DNA from: Oreohelix idahoensis
Taxonomy: Eukaryota; Mollusca; Gastropoda; Stylommatophora; Oreohelicidae
Assembly (NCBI GenBank): GCA_024509875.1
Contig: JAMPIV010018785.1
Span: 434,001-498,000, forward strand
Direction: 5' to 3'
Length of the DNA: 64,000 nt
Below the pieces are notes generated by a model. It saw nothing but the letters and a program-made list of their open reading frames with translations. It did not search any database and was not told the DNA's origin. The translations under genes were made by a program, and so were the position numbers. Shown here in pieces: positions 56,525 to 64,000 of the stretch (the first letter of the stretch is position 1; each line of letters opens with the position of its first letter).

Positions 56525-59500
56525 TTAAGTGGCATCATGTGGGCATCTGGACAGAATGTCCGCCATCACATTTTCTGAACCACGGATAGCTCGTACCGAA
56601 AAATGAAAAGGTTGAAGAGCGATTGCGTATCGAGTTGATCTCGAGCTCTTCAAGTTTTTACTTTGGATAGCCGTAAGAGCTTTTTGGTCAGTTTCCACTA
56701 CGAAATGCGCGCCCAGAAGGAATCTTTGGAGTTTGAGAATTGACCAAACCATTGCCAATAATTCACGGTCTAAAACCGAGTAATTCCTTTCTGCAGCATT
56801 AAGTTTTCTGGATATGTACATTACAGGATGCAGAGTTCCAGAGTACTCTTGCATTAGTGCCGCTCCAATCCCAGTGGATGAAGCGTCACTACGAAGAACA
56901 AATGTCTTATCTGTTGTAGGTAACACTAAAATAGGTGGTGATGAAAACATAGTTTTGATCTTCTCTAGTGAAGATTGGCATTCATGAGACCAGTGAACCA
57001 TGTTAGGCGACCCTTTCTTTAATAGTGTAGAGAGAGGTGCCATGATAGAGGACAGATTCGGAATGAAACGTCCAAAAAATTGTATGAGACCTAAAAGACT
57101 TCGCACTTGCTTTTTAGTCCTAGGGATAGAGATGTTAAGTATCTTAGTGATATTATGGTCTTCTGTCTTCAAGAAACCGTGACCTACTCGATGGCCTAAG
57201 AAAACAATTTCGCTAAAGCCAATACAAGCTTTAGATGGTTTTGCTGTCAGGTTATACTCACGCAGAGTTGATAATAATTCAACTAATCCTGAATAGTGAT
57301 CTTCCCAAGTATCGCTGAAAAGACAGATGTCGTCTAGATAAGCAATGACATCTGACCGATACGATAGGATTCGACGCATCATGCGTACAAATGTAGCTGG
57401 TGCGTTCATAAGGCCGAAAGGCATAAAATTCCATTGGAAAAGGCCTCTGGGAGTAGAGAAAGCGGTAAGAGGTTTGGCGCGTTCGGATAATGGAACTTGC
57501 CAATATCCTTTAGACAAATCAAGTTTAGTGAAAAAATGCGATTTAGAAAGACGAGTAAGTAACTCTTCTAGTAAAGGCATAGGTTCAGCATCGAACTTCG
57601 TAACTTGATTCAATTTGCGATAGTCAACGCAAAGACGTATGTTATTGTCTTTTTTTCGAACAATAACCATCGGCGAAGAATATGCAGAAGTGGATGGTTC
57701 GATTATTTGTAAATCTATCATTTCATCCAACTCCTTTTCAACCTGTGTTTGGAAATGTATAGGGATAGGATAAGGCCTAACCCTAATTGGAGTATGTTCA
57801 GTTAGAACAATGTCATGCTCAATGACATGAGTTTGTCCAGGGATGTCAGTGAGGACATCCTGAAATGTTTGTAACATAGACGAAACTTGTCGCCGTTCTC
57901 CTAGAGACAAATCAGGAGAAACAGTAACGTCTTTCCATGATTCACTAGAATGAAGTGGGATCATTGGAAGCGGGAGATTAACATCCGAAAAACTTGTTTC
58001 CTCATCCTGTATTACAGACAGTGATGAGTAATGACCATGTTTGACATGAGAATCGTCCGTTGCCTGGAAAATAGGCTGTAGATAGTCAGGACGTTCATGG
58101 AACTCCGTAAGCATATTGATGTGGAAGGTTTTATGCTTCCCGTTAATATCGACGATGTAGTCAACATCTGAAATTTTCGATATTATATCGTACGGACCTT
58201 TCCAACTAATAAGGAGTCTATTTTCACGACAAGGTAGCAAAACAAATGCTTTGTCACCAGGACAAAGTTGTCGTAAAGTTCTCTTCTTATTAGCAAATTG
58301 TCTTGCCTTCTGCTTAGCAAACTCAGAAGAGGACGTTGCCAATTTGCATGCTTCGATAATCTTTTGTCTCAGCGCGATGACATACTCGTAAGAAGATTTT
58401 GTGTCATCGTCAATATTGTCAGCTGTTATAAGATCATGCAGCAAAGACATTGGGCCGCGCGGTCGCGCGCCAAAGACAAGTTCAAAGGGCGAAAACCCTG
58501 TATGTTCATTGGGAACCTCTCTGTACGCGAAGAGGGCCGCGGGTAAAACCCTATCCCAATCCTGAGGATGATCCTCAGTTATCTTCCCTAATAAGTTCTT
58601 AAGTGTTCTATTTAGTCGCTCGACCATCCCATTGGACATAGGATGATAGATGCTACTCAAAGATCTCTCTATCTGTAGAGTAGACATTACTTGAGACATG
58701 GTATCCGATATCAGTTGGGTGCCATGATCTGATAATATTTCTCCGGGGAATCCCAGCCGAGAAAATATAAGCCAAAGAGCATCTGCAATGTCAGTGGTAG
58801 TAATGCTCTTTAGAGGGATAGCCTCTGGCCAACGTGTGCACATGTCTACACACGTTAAGATAAACTGATGTCCTCTAGCAGATTTGATCTTGAATGGACC
58901 AATGATGTCTATCGCCATTTTCTGGAATGGACGAATAGGAATATTTGCAGCCTGAATAGGCGCAGCATGACGAGGACCTTTGGATTTGACTTCTTGACAT
59001 ACTTTACAGGATCGACAATAGATCCGTATGTCCTTGTTCACAAAAGGCCAAAAGAAAGCCGCAAGAACTCTTGACTTTGTACGGGAAAAACCCATGTGAC
59101 CAGCACACTGAGAGTCGTGTGCATGTTGTAAGATCTTAACTCTCAAATTCTTGGGTACAAGAATCTGAGAATGACTTGACTTAGTGGAGTCTTGCACCAT
59201 ACGTACAAGTACGCCATTCTTCATTGTAATCCAAGATTTACAATTTGAATCTTTATTCGGATCACCTTTTGTTACAAGAGTGAAGAATTTCTTAAGAGTC
59301 GGATCTTCTTCTTGTTGTTTTATAAACGAGTCACGAGAAATTACCAAGGGATCATCTTGGTTATGCACTTCATTATCTTCAACAGATGAAGTTTCAGGCA
59401 TATTGAGAGCTTGAGCTCTAGTGACTACTGCATTAGCAGATTGCATATTTTGATTTTCCCAAACGGAAATTTGCTCCGGAGTGCATTCTTGGACTCCGTG

Positions 59501-61375
59501 AATGCGACCGATGATAAGATCAGCGATCGGATCCGGCAAAAGACATGCGTGTACATCTCCTGTGAAGAAAGGAGTAGCAATCCTAATGATAGCGGTAGAG
59601 TATTTCTCTATGGTGCCGCCAAATGTTACGCATTTGACTACTTTGCCTGTAGAATGAGAAGGATCTATGAGTGACTGCCTAACCCCAATAGTTGTGCATC
59701 CAGAATCAAAAAGTACTGAGACTGGATTGTCATTTACTAAACCTTTGTGTAAGACAAGAGAACCTCTCCCATCATGCGCGATTGACGCAGGAAGAGCGGG
59801 AAGAGGATGGCCACAGCTTAAAGTAGACACTGTGGTTGGCTCAAATAATGTTTTGCATTGGGGGCACTGAGATGCTCTCCCAAAATCAAAAGCGGCACAT
59901 GCCATATTATTAGAGTCATCATTATCTTTATTTTGTTTATAGGCTTCGTGGGACCCTTGCTGTGCAGAGTTCGCCTGGTAATGAGCTTTATTTTTTTTGA
60001 ATTGTGCTCTACCTCTGTTATTATTGCCTCTGTACTTATCATTGTTTCCACTATTATAACCTCTACTCGGGTTTGAATCATAGCTCCTTTGGTTACTATC
60101 ATCATATTCATTATAATGAGTATCTCGGTAATTATGATCCTGATGTCTCCATGAAGGAAAACTTGGATAGTTTCTAGAATGACTTCCTTTGCGAAAGTTC
60201 CTGTAATTATGACCACCCCTGAATCGAGGGCTGTCAGCTCTTCTCCAGGTATTCGAAGAAGAACCCTGAAATGATTGGTTACCTTGGTTCTGATAACTGT
60301 AATAGTTACCTTTTTTATTAAACTTATTTTGAGGTCCTTGGAATTTGTGAGAGTGATTAGGGTTGTATGGTGTTGCAGAAGCAACTGGCATACCTTCTTT
60401 AACCTTACTGTTGCTAATGGCTACGTCTGGATGTGCAGTGACGTATTGGGTACAATACTGTTCCATTTCTTTTAGAGACTTAGGTTTACGCTCATGTAAG
60501 AATTCGAGGAAAGGTTTATTTATACTTGACATAATCTTGTCTCTGAGTATCAAGTCCATAAGGGCTTCATAAGTCTTTTCTGTTTTGGATAGCTCAATCC
60601 AACGATCAAATGTAAGTCGTGTCCTTGCAATGAATTCTGAGAATTCTACACCTGCCTCAGGCACCATTGTCTTAAACAACTTCCGATAACCCTCTTCAGA
60701 CAACTGATACTTCTTTAATAAGGCTGCCCTAATAACATCATAGTTATCTTTGTCAGCCTCTTCAACCAAACTTAAACTAGTCAGAGAATCACCTTTCAGA
60801 TTTTCTGATAACTGGTTAGCATATTGTGATTTGTCCACATTATGTGCTCGACACGAGCGTTCAAATCTGTTTAGCCAGAATGTTATGTCATCACTGGAAG
60901 GGTTGAACGCTGGTACCCTGACCTTGTAAGTAAAGGGTTTACCATTACCACTAGATGCTTGATTAACATTACTTATGTTTGTTAACTTTAACTTTTCTAA
61001 CTCAAATGCTAAAAGTTCTTTTTGGTGTTCATGTTCTCTTATTGCTTTTTTTTTCTTGAGCTTCAGCTTGTAATTTTCTCTCTTCTGCAGCAGCCTGTAA
61101 TTTTTTTCTCTTCAGCAGCAGCTTCATCTTTTCTTTTCTCTTTTTCCATTTCCATCTGGAATCTTTTTTCATCAGTCTGTATCTGCAATTTCTTTTGTTC
61201 ATCCTCTCTTTGTAATTTTCTCTTCCTCAGCTTCTAATTTCTTTTCTTCAATCAATGCTTTTCTTTCTTCAGCAGCCAATGCTTTGTCATATTGAGCAAC
61301 TGCCCATTCTTCTAACTGCTGACCAGTCTTATCAAGAGCCCTGCCTTGTGTGATAAAATAATCCAAGGCAGACAT
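56525..61375 (-). CDS. gag-pol: Element 3 gag - protease - integrase - RT - RNase H polyprotein
   Basis: From 60838 down to 56525 a single frame of 1,437 codons is open, and it continues without a stop up to about 61112. In residues counted from 60838: capsid-like region 1-130; Arg/Gly/Asn/Tyr-rich basic region 160-310; CPQCKTLFEP near 325; protease FDSGCTTIG near 377; integrase zinc domain HAHDSQCAGHMG and CKVCQEV (575-615); catalytic core AIDIIGPF (D), LSDHGTQ (D) and MVERLNRTL (E), near 643, 703 and 739; GPY/F WKGPYDIIS near 882; RT LDLSKGYWQVP and AYLDDICLF (near 1169); RNase H LRSDASSTGIG (near 1317) and ADILSRC. The natural start is ATG 61375 (MSALDYFITQ), but the coiled coil between 61030 and 61230 contains frameshifts in A-rich runs. 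All enzymes look intact. Confidence 0.9.
61030..61230 (-). other. Frameshifted coiled-coil segment of element 3 Gag
   Basis: Glu/Lys/Gln-rich heptads (EERKALIEEKKLEAEEE, then RKLQAEAQEKKK) can be followed only by changing frame at least twice, at AGAGAAAATTAC-type sites and in a run of nine A near 61045-61055. Either this copy is broken here or the runs were miscounted in the assembly. Confidence 0.75.
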
Positions 61376-62771
61376 CTTGTCTAATAAGATCAGTAATTTG
61401 CAAAAGTAAATAAATTTACTTTCTTAGTCTTAATCAAAGACTTTGTATGATAACTTTGTAACCTGTGAAAAATAGTACTTAACTATCCCAATCACTGTGG
61501 GAAACAAGCCTTACAAAGGTCTTGTATAAATCCTTATATAATAACATGGTTGCACCAGAAAACTGTCACTATATATATAAGTGCAGTGCAATTCTTGTAA
61601 ATGCCAGTGCATAAACCAGATAAAAAGTGTTTTTATATCATCAACTGTGTACCTTTTATTAATATAATAGTAAACAACAATAAACAATTTGTTTAACTAT
61701 CAAACAGCTATAATAGTTATAGTTTACCTATTAATATTGTATTCAATTATAATGATCAATATAGTAATTTATAATAGTGTATGTCGATCAGTTGATTCTT
61801 GCACAAAACAAAACAGTTATACATCAGGCAACAAAAAACAGTTTATACAAAACATTGAAAACATTTGCGGAAATGAAATAAATCAAATGGGAAAAACAAT
61901 AAAAGATAAACCGCAAGAGGATAACAAATACAAATAACGCCACAGTATATAAATATAAATTGAGAATAGAACTGAAAGATAGAATAGGGTAGACCAACAA
62001 ATTACAAACAAATCAAAACAAACTAAAGAACAGAGGAATATTACAAAAACAACAATGAGTACAGACTTCACAGCTAACACTAATAGCAACAGCTGTCGCA
62101 GCAAATTTCCAATGAAGAAAATTGCACCTATAGAAACGCACACATCAGACCCTCTATTACGTGGGATACTCTGCTGTGTGACACCGCCCAACCGAAACAA
62201 CAACCCGCTGGATACAAAAAAATATCACATATAAATAGTTAAACATAAATACATAAATGCATAAATAGTATGGCAATATGATGTAAATAGAGTGTTGCAG
62301 AAAGAATGTGTTGGAATGAAGGCTCAGTTACACTGCCTAATAGTACAGTACTGTGGTACTTTATTAAACAAATACTTCTGGTCTAATTATTTTAAATTCA
62401 ACACAGAAATAGAAGCTCCATCGTTGATTTGAATGATAACAATCAATGTAGGACTTCTCAGTTCAATAACATTTTCTTTCGCAAACACTGTCAAATATTC
62501 TCCAGTCCTGATGTGTAATGTTCTATGTTTCAACCAAGCTTGCTGTGTAACACTGTCAGTTGTATGGCAAATGTCCAATGAACCAAATGTCAACAAACCC
62601 TGACCTAGTTACTGCATACTCTCGACAGGACAGGTCACGCTGACATCACTGTAGAGTTGTACTGCTGATGTATTTGTGTGTCGTAACAGACCCCAAGGAA
62701 CGTCTGGTCTCAGTAGTTTACTTCTCAATATGGTCACTGTGCAGGTTGACCCAGGAAGCTGGCACACCAGT
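61376..62771 (-). other. Element 3 leader with primer-binding site
   Basis: A 1.4-kb non-coding leader between the 5' LTR and gag, longer than in elements 1 and 2. TGGTGTGCCAGCTTCCTG in element orientation (62752-62769) starts two bases from the LTR and is the likely tRNA primer site. No gene is visible; an 82-codon plus-strand frame (61689-61937) has no family resemblance. Confidence 0.7.
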
Positions 62772-64000
62772 TGTTAAAACTCTCTTTGTATGTAGTTGTT
62801 AACTCATACTGGCTACTAGTTGTTGAATCATGCTTTATTTGCTAAATGATGTGAATGTCCACCAGTGGATAAATGTAGATGTTGGGACTGGTGTAGTAAA
62901 GTGTAACGATTGTCAACTCATCAAACCCAGCACAGTTTTGGTCATACAGGTCATCTTGTCCTGGAACGTGATGAGGCTCCGACAAGAATGTGAGTGTAAA
63001 CAATGAGTGTGTATCTGAATGTCAGTACGCGAATAGTAGAATGATTCGATAGAGTTGACAGGTTGGTAGTACATCACTCATACTCACACTGTTCGAATTC
63101 AAGAAGTACTGGAACTACGGTGGTCTTTTTATAACATTTAATGGGACGCACACTTGGACAGTACGTGTATGGTTACAGGAACAAATGTCGACATAGACAG
63201 CATAATGTTGATCACAGGAATATCATCTTAAGTTAGCATTCATGCTTGGCAAATATCATAATGGAGCATTCGTAAATAAGCATTCAGCGTTCCATCATGT
63301 AAATCATCTGGCTTTACTGACTGGGCACGTCAGACCATAACCAATACATAGGAAGGCTCCTAGACCTAACCTCGTCTAGCAAATATTCCTTCACGTAAAG
63401 TTCAATATATATATATTTCATAATATAGGAATCCCAGACATGGGTTCTCACATGTAGCAGTGATCTCTTGGTTCATCGAGCGATAGTACAGGCATCCCTT
63501 TTTCTCACTCGATAAATACAAAGTATATGAATTTCAACATGGCTGTTCTCTCTCTCGTGAGCTTCACTCACTAAAGAATATAGACCAAAATTAGTCATTC
63601 ATTAAATGTCCTCATTTCTTCATAGGTTCGCTCATAGAGGTAATTGAATAATATCATACAATCCAGTGCTGATACATAGGAATGTCTTCTTCCTTTGAAT
63701 GGATATTCTTTTTAAAAGTACCACTGTGCATCTGCTTATCAACAACGATGGCGAAGCCCAAGTTCATAATAAATTGTGGTTTTACCTTTTTATGCGAAAT
63801 ATAACTTTGCCATTCCTTGGCAAAAGAGAATAAACACTGGGGTAAAGTACATACAACATGTCTAAATGATTATCACTTTTCCCCATCCATATATAGATCA
63901 CTATTTCGGCAAAAAGCCTGCTACAACAAAACTCGGCATCCTCACAGGATGACAGCCATGGATCACACCCCTTGCTAGCAATACTTCCGCTGCATAGCCT
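62772..64000 (-). repeat. Element 3 5' LTR, cut by window end
   Basis: Matches 54504-55732 base for base except at four sites: G/A near 54777, 55102 and 55711 (left/right), and A/G near 55510. Two of the four are CG in the left copy and CA in the right. Confidence 0.95.

Larger units (their letters stand above)
54504..64000 (-). mobile_element. LTR element 3, Gmr1-like (continues past window end)
   Basis: A minus-strand element. Its 3' LTR lies at 54504 to about 56088, the internal region extends to 62771, and the 5' LTR starts at 62772 and leaves the window at 64000. Order in its direction: leader, Gag with coiled coil, protease, integrase, RT, RNase H. Over the 1,229 comparable LTR bases I count four differences and no indels, so the insertion is young. 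The flank at 54499-54503 is GCATG; its duplicate should lie beyond the window. Confidence 0.92.

Noticed and set aside
61689..61937. 82-codon plus-strand gene in the element 3 leader
   Set aside because: A+T-rich, no family resemblance, and located in the untranslated leader antisense to the element.
24553..64000. Endogenous retrovirus with envelope gene
   Set aside because: In elements 1 and 2 the LTR follows RNase H within 35-60 bp, and in element 3 within about 440 bp, with no membrane-protein frame. These are LTR retrotransposons without env.

Overview
The window looks like repeat-rich, A+T-rich metazoan nuclear DNA. I found no host protein-coding gene, rRNA, intact tRNA gene or CRISPR array. 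Almost everything that can be identified is a transposable element or a tandem repeat. The mix of LTR elements of the Gmr1 type, a Penelope-like element with a GIY-YIG endonuclease, several RNase H-bearing LINEs, tRNA-derived SINEs and a Helitron scrap fits an aquatic invertebrate. A mollusc is my best guess, with low confidence; a non-vertebrate deuterostome is the main alternative.

Layout. 1-9.4 kb: a minus-strand SINE (144-419), then a diverged repeat family present as a direct copy (936-2480), as both arms of a giant imperfect palindrome (2583-6953) and as a scrap near 9.3 kb; also an (AT)n tract and a LINE tail. 9.5-12.9 kb: a 3.4-kb minisatellite with an 18-bp unit. 14.9-16.0 kb: a decayed minus-strand LINE. 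16.4-20.7 kb: fossils of a Gmr1-like LTR element; its protease gene is split by a Penelope-like element (17586-20193) flanked by a 4-bp target duplication. 20.8-35.4 kb: a full-length LINE (LINE-A) whose RNase H domain is interrupted by a complete LTR element (element 1, 24553-34905, 5-bp duplication AACAT). 35.6-37.1 kb: a long polypyrimidine tract, then a minus-strand LINE tail that itself carries a smaller LINE insertion. 37.2-45.5 kb: LTR element 2 (plus strand, duplication GATGG). 46-51.4 kb: SINEs, a Penelope scrap, a LINE-tailed short element and a 5'-inverted LINE. 52.2-52.6 kb: a 16-bp minisatellite. 54.1-54.5 kb: a Helitron helicase remnant cut off by LTR element 3 (54504 to beyond the window end, minus strand).

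The central observation is that all three LTR elements belong to one architecture. They have a charged coiled-coil Gag start, then an aspartic protease, then integrase, then reverse transcriptase and RNase H. Integrase therefore precedes RT, the reverse of ordinary Ty3/Gypsy elements and as described for Gmr1. Element 3 has four differences in 1,229 comparable LTR bases and a 1,437-codon open frame. Element 2 has near-identical LTRs and an exact target duplication but lacks the integrase catalytic core, so it was probably mobilised in trans. Element 1 is damaged in Gag and at the protease-integrase junction. The nested insertions give a relative order of events that can be read directly from target duplications.
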